Below, piece by piece: positions 1 through 6,172 of a stretch of DNA of 24,631 bases (positions within the stretch are counted from its first letter, which is position 1; each line of letters starts with the position of its first letter). The notes under the pieces were generated by a model. That model had not been told where the DNA came from. It ran no database searches and saw only the letters and a list, made by a program, of their open reading frames with translations. A program made the translations under genes and the position numbers. Source of the DNA: a virus; IMG/VR virus record IMGVR_UViG_3300046000_005672, positions 1 to 24,631 of that record. One strand, 5' to 3'.

Positions 1-9
1 TTTATCCAT
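1..9 (-). CDS. Start of a further gene (partial, left edge)
   Basis: An ATG at 9-7 is followed by GAT AAA before the window ends, so only Met-Asp-Lys is visible. It lies 44 bp downstream of the preceding gene's stop and 3 nt downstream of a TAATTTTG box at 20-13, the Bacteroidetes -7 consensus. I infer the next leftward gene starts here, but three codons cannot prove it and nothing can be said about its product. Confidence 0.35.
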
Positions 10-12
10 GCC

Positions 13-20
13 CAAAATTA
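13..20 (-). promoter_or_regulatory. Candidate Bacteroidetes -7 promoter box (TAATTTTG)
   Basis: The minus strand reads TAATTTTG at 20-13, matching the TAnnTTTG -7 element of Bacteroidetes primary-sigma promoters. It sits in the gap between two genes, 3 nt before the ATG at 9. No convincing TTG -33 element is visible at the usual 19-23 nt upstream. The box is so close to the ATG that a transcript would have almost no leader. In such AT-rich DNA a chance match is possible. Confidence 0.35.
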
Positions 21-52
21 AAACAAAAATTTGATTAAAAAAATAAATACGA

Positions 53-223
53 TTATTTTTTTTTATTCTTTACTTTCCTCCAAAAAGAACCACCCTCTGG
101 AGTTGAACTAAAAAGGAATGCAGTTAATAATGGTTGTTCTATGTTTGATTTGCCTTTATAAGCTTGCTGCCTTATTAATGCCAGCTTTCTAACCTCCACG
201 TCTTGAATATCTTTTATTAGCAT
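53..223 (-). CDS. Small phage protein of unknown function (56 aa)
   Basis: A short basic protein starting at the ATG at 223-221, which overlaps the TAA of the upstream gene as TAATG. A longer frame begins with GTG at 313 but would overlap the upstream gene by 91 nt, so I prefer the coupled ATG. The N-terminal half is a predicted amphipathic helix; the C-terminus contains the TPEGGSFW patch and a lysine-rich tail. A 'TPEG..FW' ending is a pattern I associate with small phage proteins expressed near replication genes, but I know no function. It is the last gene of the replication-side run in this window. Confidence 0.6.
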   Translation of the reverse strand: MLIKDIQDVEVRKLALIRQQAYKGKSNIEQPLLTAFLFSSTPEGGSFWRKVKNKKK

Positions 224-480
224 TAGTTTATTACTGTTAAGGTATAACCATCTCTTTCCCACCTTGCTTTCATTATATCCAGCTGGTGCAATTCTATTGT
301 TTTGTTTAAACACCCTCTGCGTTGGTGTGATAGCAAAATGTTGATTTTTTCTAATCTTGGATCTGCTATTGACTTTACTTTTGATTTCTTATGATTTCTT
401 GTAAAATCTTCCTTTGGAAAATTCCTATTTCCTTTTGTTGCAAATTGATTGACTTTGTTTGCTTGTTTTTCTTCTACCAT
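223..480 (-). CDS. Small basic protein of unknown function (85 aa)
   Basis: Hypothetical protein rich in Lys, Arg and Asn, suggesting nucleic-acid contact, with no recognisable domain. I chose the ATG at 480, which overlaps the TAG of the upstream gene (ATGGTAG) and has AGGA nearby; a GTG start at 525 would add 15 residues and a 52-nt overlap. The end is TAATG-coupled to the next gene. The C-terminus (HQLDIMKARWERDGYTLTVIN region) looks folded and resists chance reading, which supports this frame over the overlapping one. Its place after the VRR-NUC gene suggests a part in early phage metabolism, but no role can be assigned. Confidence 0.6.
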   Translation of the reverse strand: MVEEKQANKVNQFATKGNRNFPKEDFTRNHKKSKVKSIADPRLEKINILLSHQRRGCLNKTIELHQLDIMKARWERDGYTLTVIN

Positions 481-752
481 GATATTCCTGAATCTATTAA
501 ATCTAAACTTACTTTTTCTAACCACTTATCCGCAAATTCTGCATCTCTTAATCGCTGGTCTTTGTTTGCTAACTTTAAACCTTTTTCTGTTTTGATAAAA
601 ACCGATATTTTGTCCTGTAAGCTACAAATGTGATTCATTGGCTTGGCTGCTGAAAGAACAAAATCTCCTTCACATATTTGCTTGATTGTTTTGTAGAAAG
701 CTTTGTGATTCTCCAAAGTTTCTATTTCTTGTTTTTCTTTATTGTAATTCAT
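474..752 (-). CDS. Hypothetical protein (92 aa)
   Basis: Unrecognised, mostly helical, charged protein. The start is fixed by an ATGA overlap with the stop of the VRR-NUC gene (ATG at 752-750, TGA at 751-749), and the end overlaps the next gene's ATG. It has no membrane segment, signal peptide or cysteine motif (isolated Cys only). Tight coupling on both sides makes it part of the primase-helicase-nuclease operon. Function unknown. Confidence 0.7.
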   Translation of the reverse strand: MNYNKEKQEIETLENHKAFYKTIKQICEGDFVLSAAKPMNHICSLQDKISVFIKTEKGLKLANKDQRLRDAEFADKWLEKVSLDLIDSGISW

Positions 753-988
753 TCTGTTAATATTAATGTTTCAAATCCATATTCTTTCAATTCCTTTATC
801 CTGTATTCCTGAACCTTTGACAATTTGCCCAACAATGGTCTTTTAACCTCCACAAATAAAACCTTACCATCTTTTAAAGCCATTAAGTCTGGGATTCCGT
901 TTTTTGATGTTTTGATTAATTTAATAACCAAAAAGCCTGAATCTGTAAACCTCTTTATAATCTTAGCTTGTATATTGCTTTCTAACAT
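749..988 (-). CDS. VRR-NUC domain nuclease
   Basis: A 79-residue stand-alone VRR-NUC protein of the PD-(D/E)XK nuclease superfamily. Visible motifs are GIPDLMAL at residues 31-38 (catalytic Asp34), the VEVKRP core at 46-51 (Glu47 and Lys49) and the SKVQ segment at 57-60 with Gln60. This is the usual length for phage stand-alone VRR-NUC enzymes, which in characterised cases cut branched or flap DNA and act with a helicase. It follows an SF2 helicase with a 26-nt overlap, an arrangement common in phage replication operons. I infer it resolves or trims branched replication or recombination intermediates; the substrate is not visible in the sequence. Confidence 0.92.
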   Translation of the reverse strand: MLESNIQAKIIKRFTDSGFLVIKLIKTSKNGIPDLMALKDGKVLFVEVKRPLLGKLSKVQEYRIKELKEYGFETLILTE

Positions 989-2207
989 ATTCTTTAAAAA
1001 ATTGCAGTGTAAAATCTTTTTTATTCATTACAGCCTTGTAAATATAAAACTCTATACCATTCTCGGCAAAAATCCAAAAGACATCATTTTTAAGCCTTTC
1101 CATCGTGCTAAGCCTGTCTCTGCTTTGCCAATATGATGTCGCTGAAAAATCAATATTTAAATATATCAAATATTTGGCGTTTTTCAAACTTATTCCTTCC
1201 CGACCTGAAACAATTTGTAAAGCGATGTTTTTATCGGTGCTGTCAAACTCCTCAACTGTATTACATAAGTTTTCACCAAATACTTTTTTTAATAGGTTAT
1301 ATTCTTCTTTGAACTTGTAAAATATCCCTATTTTAACTCCAGAAAACCTTTCTTTTATAAACTCGGCTTTTGAATAATCTATAATCATAGAATTACCGCT
1401 TTCAAACTTTACTGTTCCGCTATAAAGCTGGTGTACCTTACTCATTAGCTTTACCCCTGTGTCCGCCAATATTACTTCCTGCTTACCCTCTATTATTAAA
1501 TCTTTTTTAAGCTTATTAATAATATTGTATGTCTGCTGCTTCATTTTTACGGTTAATACATTTTCCTTAACCTCCGTTGTAAAGCCAGCCTGCTTTTGCG
1601 TAAAACTTATAATATAAGGACTAATGTACTTTTGTATCAATTCTATATTGGCATCGCTGTAATCGTTTAATTCACCGTAAGATACATATTTCTTTTTTAC
1701 TGTTACAAAGTCATTAGCCCATTTATAAAAGTTTTTATAATTATTAAAAGGGCTATAATCAGAAACTGCAAATTGGTGATAAATCTGCGAATATGATTCT
1801 GGGCAAATTGTACCGGAAAGGAATATCATTGGCAAATGTGAAAACTTTTCCTTAATAAATTTTGTAGCAATATTCATTTTTGGATATGCTCCGTTCCTGT
1901 GATGCTCATCAGAAATAAGTAAATCAAAATCTTTGTCAGTTACTTTATGTAATGATTCATTATTAATAATTTGAATTTCAAAAGTATGCCCAAAGCTTTT
2001 GTAATCACTTTCTATTGACCCAATTGCTTTTTTCTTTGTCAAAAATAAAACCTTTTTAGCTCCGTAGTTTTTAGCTACCTCTAATGAAGTACAAGTCTTT
2101 CCTGTTCTAACTTCCATGTTAAGGTAAACAATCTTTTTGGCTTGTAATATATTTAAAGCCTTATTTGCTATTTCCTGCTGGTAATCTCTTAATTTAAAAT
2201 GGTGCAT
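963..2207 (-). CDS. SF2 (SNF2-like) DNA helicase
   Basis: ATP-dependent helicase/translocase of 414 residues. Motif I is VRTGKT (about residues 33-38), motif II is DEHH (about 100-103) and motif III is the unusual SGT (about 131-133). Near the C-terminus are motif V-like SGREGISLKNA and motif VI-like YWQSRDRL, where the arginines would contact ATP. The opening KLRDYQQEIANKAL is a Q-motif-like start. I chose the ATG at 2207, 14 nt inside the end of the primase gene; an earlier TTG at 2345 would overlap that gene by 152 nt. It lies between a primase-helicase and a VRR-NUC nuclease, so a role in replication or recombination is likely. No nuclease domain is fused to it. Confidence 0.9.
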   Translation of the reverse strand: MHHFKLRDYQQEIANKALNILQAKKIVYLNMEVRTGKTCTSLEVAKNYGAKKVLFLTKKKAIGSIESDYKSFGHTFEIQIINNESLHKVTDKDFDLLISDEHHRNGAYPKMNIATKFIKEKFSHLPMIFLSGTICPESYSQIYHQFAVSDYSPFNNYKNFYKWANDFVTVKKKYVSYGELNDYSDANIELIQKYISPYIISFTQKQAGFTTEVKENVLTVKMKQQTYNIINKLKKDLIIEGKQEVILADTGVKLMSKVHQLYSGTVKFESGNSMIIDYSKAEFIKERFSGVKIGIFYKFKEEYNLLKKVFGENLCNTVEEFDSTDKNIALQIVSGREGISLKNAKYLIYLNIDFSATSYWQSRDRLSTMERLKNDVFWIFAENGIEFYIYKAVMNKKDFTLQFFKEYVRKQYTS

Positions 2208-4524
2208 CTTCCAATGTATTAACGTCTGTAACCATGAACCACCTTTCGCCCTGTGTATTTCCTTCCGAAAATATAAATCCTTTGTAATTTGAATACTTTT
2301 CAACCCAAATATGAAATCTTTTCCTTGATAGTTTTTTGTAGTCAATATATTCGTTCACAAATGCTTCATAAGCTTTGCCCTTATTATTTCGTGTATTGCT
2401 CCTAAAGTTTTCGCTATCATTGATCCATTCGTAAAACTCCATTGAAGTCTCTGCGATAAATTTTCTTAGCTTGATGTTCTTGGCATCCTGTTGCATCAAT
2501 CCATCTCTTAAATACGATTGCAAGCAAAAAACCATGTAATTATCAAAATGAGTAAAATCATTGACTGTCCAGTCGTCAAAGATTTGTCTTTTGAATTCAT
2601 CAAAAGGAGTGTTTTTCTTTCCGTAATGCTGGGCAAATTCTATCTCAAATCTTCTTCTGTCATGGCTATTTCCCTCTCCTTTTATTGCATAGTTGGTGCT
2701 GATTACCATTTTCGGGCTTTCCTTAACTGTTAACTTGATTGCATCCTTGTTCTTTCGTTCCAATGTCATGCCTTCAGTAACAAGACTAAATTTAGATTCA
2801 AAGTTAAAATTCTTAACTACGTCATCAAAAACAAGGATTTGAGTGTCTTGCTGAACTGTTTGGTATGGAAAAGACTTCTTGTCATCAAAAGTTTTACCAT
2901 CCAATATGGCAACATTTCGGATCTGTTTAATGCCCTGAATAAATAAACCTTTGCCAGTTCCGCCCTCTGGGTTTTCGCTTATTACTTCATCGTTTAATAT
3001 TATAGCCTTATTATTGGTATTGTCCTTATAAGTACTAAGTAGATACCCAATTACAGATTCTATTGATTTATCCTTACAAATATTGTTTATAAAGCTTTTG
3101 TAATCATTCTCATAATTCAATGTCCTTTTAAACTCTCTATTAATTATTTGGTTTCTCCAGATATATCCATCAATATCAATGTAATCTTTTAGTTCTATTT
3201 TGTCTCCTGTTACTTCTAATATGCCATTTCTAAATGCTATGTAAGATTTGTCTTTTTCATCTTTGAGCATCATTAATTCAATGGTGCTTAACATAGTCAG
3301 GTAATCATCCGAAAATAACTTAGAGGAAGTGCTGCAATAGTTCCATACTTCGTTCTCTCGCTTGCTTAATAGATATTCTAATACAAAGTCCTTAATCTTG
3401 TCTGATGAAGTCTCCTCGACCTTGTTTGATTCAATATAAACCAATGTAGGATTATTTGATTCATGCGGGAAAAATTTTTTGTACCCATGCCTTTCTAAAA
3501 AATTCTTAAACAGCAAAGAATCTATTTTTAATTTTGGTTTTTTCTCTTCGGTATAATACCAAAAGAAGTCATGATCAACTTCCTCTTTAATTTCGGTGTA
3601 GGTAGAATCGTCAATGCCAAACTTGTTTATAATTTCATTTTTCTTTAAGTCTTTAAACGAACTTTTGATTTTATTAATCTTCTGCTCATTTTCAAAGTAC
3701 TTTGTTCCAAATGTCATCTTTTTGTATGCGGACCGAATTGCAGTTATAGCCTCTTTCTCTGGAAAGTCTCCAATAACAATATTGTTGTTAATATATCCAA
3801 TAGCATAATCTTGGCTTACTCCATATTCACAAAAAGCACAAGCTAAAACGTAAATATTTTTATTTCTTTCGCCAGCAACAAAACCATATTTTGCATCCCA
3901 CCATTTCATTAAACGATTTACTATTTCTTCTTCACTATCAATCGGGAGCAGAGGAACTTTCTCTGTCATTTGATAGCCTTCATCGTTTTCAATGTTGCAT
4001 TCAAATACTTTGGCATTTGGATTATAATATAATTCAGGATCATAAGATTCAAAACATACCCTATCAATGTTTGAGCAAGCCGAATCGAAGTAATCGTAAT
4101 TGAATTTATTTTCAAACCCCTTAAAATACTTTTTGTGGCTTTCCTTATTTGCCTCTGGAATTTTAAAAACAGCTTTTAAGCCATTACCTCTCGGACTTTT
4201 AAATATTAAAGTAATATGCTCATTCTGTTTTAATATTTCTTTAAATGATTTAATCTCATCCAATGGTATTCCATCAAAGTCAAGAACACAAAGCCCTGAA
4301 TGCTTAATTAAGGAGTTTGAGTTTCTTTCCGAAAAATTGCCAGCAAAAAGAATACAAGGTAAAGTTAGTTTTAACTTCTGCTTTGTCTCTTTATCTTCGG
4401 CATCTGCGATGGCTTGAATTGTTGCAGCGGAGGATCCGTTTTTTATTCGGTCTATTACCTTTTCCATGCTTACATGGTAAGGTACATCCTTACTCCCGTA
4501 AAGTGTTTTAAAAATAGTTATCAT
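2194..4524 (-). CDS. Primase-helicase: BT4734/VirE-like PrimPol domain plus SF3 helicase
   Basis: A 776-residue replication protein. The N-terminal ~170 residues resemble the BT4734/VirE N-terminal (archaeo-eukaryotic primase-like) domain: LDFDGIP with the metal-binding DxD at residues 82-84, SPRGNGLK at 110-117, and a third motif around Asp147-Arg155. A linker/helical region follows (about 200-290). The C-terminal half is an SF3 (D5/DUF5906-type) helicase with Walker A GGTGKG at 521-526, Walker B ILVFDD at 563-568, sensor-like KMVISTNY at 605-612 and an arginine cluster HDRRR at 621-625. It probably primes and unwinds phage DNA. No DNA polymerase is encoded in this window, so the phage may use the host's. 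It is the first gene after the repeat-rich gap at 4525-4800. Confidence 0.92.
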   Translation of the reverse strand: MITIFKTLYGSKDVPYHVSMEKVIDRIKNGSSAATIQAIADAEDKETKQKLKLTLPCILFAGNFSERNSNSLIKHSGLCVLDFDGIPLDEIKSFKEILKQNEHITLIFKSPRGNGLKAVFKIPEANKESHKKYFKGFENKFNYDYFDSACSNIDRVCFESYDPELYYNPNAKVFECNIENDEGYQMTEKVPLLPIDSEEEIVNRLMKWWDAKYGFVAGERNKNIYVLACAFCEYGVSQDYAIGYINNNIVIGDFPEKEAITAIRSAYKKMTFGTKYFENEQKINKIKSSFKDLKKNEIINKFGIDDSTYTEIKEEVDHDFFWYYTEEKKPKLKIDSLLFKNFLERHGYKKFFPHESNNPTLVYIESNKVEETSSDKIKDFVLEYLLSKRENEVWNYCSTSSKLFSDDYLTMLSTIELMMLKDEKDKSYIAFRNGILEVTGDKIELKDYIDIDGYIWRNQIINREFKRTLNYENDYKSFINNICKDKSIESVIGYLLSTYKDNTNNKAIILNDEVISENPEGGTGKGLFIQGIKQIRNVAILDGKTFDDKKSFPYQTVQQDTQILVFDDVVKNFNFESKFSLVTEGMTLERKNKDAIKLTVKESPKMVISTNYAIKGEGNSHDRRRFEIEFAQHYGKKNTPFDEFKRQIFDDWTVNDFTHFDNYMVFCLQSYLRDGLMQQDAKNIKLRKFIAETSMEFYEWINDSENFRSNTRNNKGKAYEAFVNEYIDYKKLSRKRFHIWVEKYSNYKGFIFSEGNTQGERWFMVTDVNTLEDAPF

Positions 4525-4627
4525 TGTTAAAATTAAAATTTAAAAAATAAAAATATACCTTTTTAGGTAAAATTAAAAATAGAATTACTTAAAAAAATAT
4601 CAAATGTGTTGCGTGATACACTTCCAA

Positions 4628-4651
4628 AACACTTTAAAAAAATAAAGTGTT
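4628..4651. repeat. Short hairpin, 9-bp stem with 6-nt loop
   Basis: AACACTTTA at 4628-4636 is the exact complement of TAAAGTGTT at 4643-4651, separated by six A residues. The arms echo the nearby GTGTTGC motif. It lacks a clear downstream U-tract in the minus direction, so it does not look like an intrinsic terminator. It is more likely a binding site or part of an origin structure. Confidence 0.6.
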
Positions 4652-4698
4652 GTTTATAACTATCTAATTTATAATAAGTTATAAGCTCCGCAACACTT

Positions 4699-4793
4699 GC
4701 AACACATTGAAAACCGATTTTTTGTAATTTTTATTTTTTTCATTTTTTCCGCTAAAGCAGTATATAGAGATACTTTTTTTTTCAATGTGTTGC
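4699..4793. repeat. 15-bp perfect inverted repeat around a 65-bp spacer
   Basis: GCAACACATTGAAAA at 4699-4713 is the perfect reverse complement of TTTTCAATGTGTTGC at 4779-4793. The match stops cleanly on both sides. The repeat contains the GTGTTGC motif that recurs at 4606-4613 and 4689-4696. A 15-bp perfect match is not expected by chance within 100 bp, even in AT-rich DNA. It could be paired sites for an initiator or repressor, or the arms of a large cruciform. Confidence 0.75.
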
Positions 4794-4800
4794 GTTTGCA

Positions 4801-5124
4801 TCATGCTTTCAACTTGTATTTAGTTATTAAAGCATTCCAATCTTGCTCAAAACATTGCTGCTCCAATCTTGATAATTCTCCTGTTGCAATCAAGATATTA
4901 TACATTTGTTTATGCCATACCGTAAGATTCACAAGCTGGTCAACTGCTCCTTCACTCCCAAGGTCTTTATTCATTAAAATCATAAGGTCTTCTAATAAGG
5001 CTTTGGCTCGCTGTTTTGTCTTCATCTTAAACAATCCTATGCCATCGTCAATTTCGTCTATCAGAGACTGGCTTAATAAGGCTAAATACATAAGCCTTTT
5101 GGCTTCTTCAAATCTGTCTTTCAT
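4801..5124 (-). CDS. Hypothetical helical protein (107 aa)
   Basis: Unrecognised, highly alpha-helical protein with no signal peptide, membrane span or metal-binding motif. It is rich in Leu, Lys and Glu and opens with a long amphipathic helix (KDRFEEAKRLMYLALLSQSL). I chose the ATG at 5124; a TTG at 5133 gives three extra residues. It overlaps the small upstream gene by 17 nt. Notably, the frame stays open for over 40 codons past its TGA (see findings). It is the last gene before the repeat-rich region. Function unknown. Confidence 0.7.
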   Translation of the reverse strand: MKDRFEEAKRLMYLALLSQSLIDEIDDGIGLFKMKTKQRAKALLEDLMILMNKDLGSEGAVDQLVNLTVWHKQMYNILIATGELSRLEQQCFEQDWNALITKYKLKA

Positions 5125-5281
5125 AATCTTCAATTACATCTGTTAACGAATATGGTAACTTCTTTAAAATAGTGTTAATCGCATTTAATTTATCTCTTAA
5201 CATTGCTTGAACATACCAATCATGCTCTCCAGCAAGTTGTTGCTCAATAAAACCATACAATTCAATTAGTTTTTCTTTCAT
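5108..5281 (-). CDS. Small hypothetical protein (57 aa)
   Basis: A 57-codon gene read directly from the sequence, from ATG at 5281 to TGA at 5110-5108. The protein begins MKEKLIELYGFIEQQL and looks like one or two amphipathic helices. It starts 11 nt after the stop of the upstream gene and overlaps the next gene by 17 nt, so it fills what would otherwise be a gap in a tight operon. It is soluble in appearance and has no recognisable domain. Function unknown. Confidence 0.65.
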   Translation of the reverse strand: MKEKLIELYGFIEQQLAGEHDWYVQAMLRDKLNAINTILKKLPYSLTDVIEDYERQI

Positions 5282-5292
5282 AATTCTTGTAC

Positions 5293-5616
5293 TTATATTA
5301 AAGACCCCAAATCATTCTGCATTTTTATTTGTTCAGCATAATTTTTTCGAACTATGTCAATATGAGCTAAAATTGATTTGGCAAATAACTCTAAATCATT
5401 AATTGGTGCATCAAACATTATTGTTTTTTCTTTTTCTTTACCAAATTCTATCCACAACCCAAAAATAGTTGCATCCATTTCTTCATTCATTTCATAGTAA
5501 AGAACTAAATCACGTGTGTCTGAATACACTTTTAAATTAATCCCGTTTTCAAAATCCGAACTTTCAAAGTTTTCAAAGTCAATTACACATTCTGTTAATT
5601 CAATTATGTTTGTCAT
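5293..5616 (-). CDS. Acidic hypothetical protein (107 aa)
   Basis: Unrecognised acidic protein, rich in Glu and Asp, with a predicted mixed strand/helix fold and a helical C-terminus. The start is fixed by an ATGA overlap with the end of the helix-turn-helix gene upstream, implying translational coupling. No catalytic motif or membrane segment is visible. Small acidic phage proteins in early operons sometimes act as DNA mimics or host-takeover factors; that is only a possibility here. Confidence 0.7.
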   Translation of the reverse strand: MTNIIELTECVIDFENFESSDFENGINLKVYSDTRDLVLYYEMNEEMDATIFGLWIEFGKEKEKTIMFDAPINDLELFAKSILAHIDIVRKNYAEQIKMQNDLGSLI

Positions 5617-5867
5617 TTGTTTAATAATTTATTATTCATTTTTAAAATTTCCTTTACATCTTCCCGAGCCAAAAAGACATTTGCCTTGTCTTTCATTTTT
5701 TGAGTTTTAAACACTGGCATCGACTGCTCCACCAGCATCTTGTAGAAGTAATGATAACTTATACCTGTATCATCAGCCAAACGTTTCATTGAAACCCCTT
5801 TTTTTATGAGTTCCATGTACTGATTAACTATTAATCGTACATCATCATTTATCTTATACTTTTTCAT
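5613..5867 (-). CDS. Helix-turn-helix DNA-binding protein (84 aa)
   Basis: A small basic protein whose residues 26-45 (VSMKRLADDTGISYHYFYKM) fit a helix-turn-helix: the 'ADDTGIS' turn followed by a recognition helix with aromatic residues. The rest is helical. It may be a transcriptional regulator of this phage, or an excisionase- or replication-type DNA-binding protein. It starts 4 nt after a TAATTTTG box and is coupled (ATGA) to the next gene. The GTGTTGC repeats 0.9 kb downstream would be a natural target to test. Confidence 0.7.
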   Translation of the reverse strand: MKKYKINDDVRLIVNQYMELIKKGVSMKRLADDTGISYHYFYKMLVEQSMPVFKTQKMKDKANVFLAREDVKEILKMNNKLLNK

Positions 5868-5871
5868 TCGA

Positions 5872-5879
5872 CAAAATTA
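5872..5879 (-). promoter_or_regulatory. Candidate -7 promoter box (TAATTTTG) before the HTH gene
   Basis: The minus strand reads TAATTTTG at 5879-5872, 4 nt upstream of the ATG at 5867, in a 39-nt intergenic gap. It is part of a 14-bp sequence, GTAATTTTGTCGAA, repeated exactly upstream of the helicase-methyltransferase gene (8432-8419). No clear -33 TTG is present. If used, the transcript would be leaderless or nearly so. Confidence 0.4.
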
Positions 5880-5906
5880 CGAAAAATAATTTGATTTATT
5901 TTTGTA

Positions 5907-6161
5907 TTAAATAATCCCAGCGTTTTCAAGGTGATTATAATCTACTTTTGCGTTTCCAAAGTATAAATTACCTTTATCACTTGACGGATTAAACAAACTT
6001 ATACTTATGTTTTGACCATTAAATAAATCCCTATCCAAGAAATTTATATTTATTTTTAATATGCTATCTCCGCTTTCAGAAGTATAAAGGCATCCTTTAT
6101 TTTCCTCCATTAGTTTTAATAATTTAGTTACGTTTATTCCACCTTTTGCAAATGCTGCCAT
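5907..6161 (-). CDS. Hypothetical protein (84 aa)
   Basis: Unrecognised small protein. Its N-terminus (AAFAKGGINVTKLLKLMEEN) is helical and the rest looks beta-rich, with alternating hydrophobics in the ILKININFL and ISISLFNP segments. It starts 11 nt after the stop of the helicase-methyltransferase, so it is probably co-transcribed with it. No active-site motif is visible. A partner of the modification enzyme is conceivable from position alone. Confidence 0.65.
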   Translation of the reverse strand: MAAFAKGGINVTKLLKLMEENKGCLYTSESGDSILKININFLDRDLFNGQNISISLFNPSSDKGNLYFGNAKVDYNHLENAGII

Positions 6162-6172
6162 GTTTTTTGTTT

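Larger units (their letters stand above)
4525..4800. other. Gene-free AT-rich region with GTGTTGC repeats (candidate origin or operator)
   Basis: The largest gap in the window, directly upstream of the primase-helicase. It holds at least four copies of GTGTTGC(G): plus strand 4606-4613 and 4787-4794, minus strand 4696-4689 and 4705-4699. It also holds degenerate copies in a hairpin at 4628-4651 and a 15-bp inverted repeat (4699-4713 and 4779-4793). A smaller palindrome (TACCT-TTTT-AGGTA, 4556-4569) lies 32 nt before the primase ATG. Long A/T runs flank all of these. Iterons plus AT-rich DNA next to a primase gene suggest a replication origin; an operator controlling the primase operon fits equally well. 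No TAnnTTTG box is evident here. Confidence 0.55.

Noticed and set aside
2208-2345. N-terminal extension of the SF2 helicase from a TTG codon
   Set aside because: It would overlap the primase-helicase by 152 nt in another frame and adds no helicase motif. The ATG at 2207 fits the tight overlaps seen elsewhere.
4628-4651. Hairpin as an intrinsic terminator
   Set aside because: Its stem is A/T-rich and is not followed by a run of T in the transcribed (minus) direction.
4525-4800. A tRNA or other structured RNA in the gene-free gap
   Set aside because: There is no cloverleaf, T-loop sequence or GC-rich stem; only short repeats and A/T runs are present.
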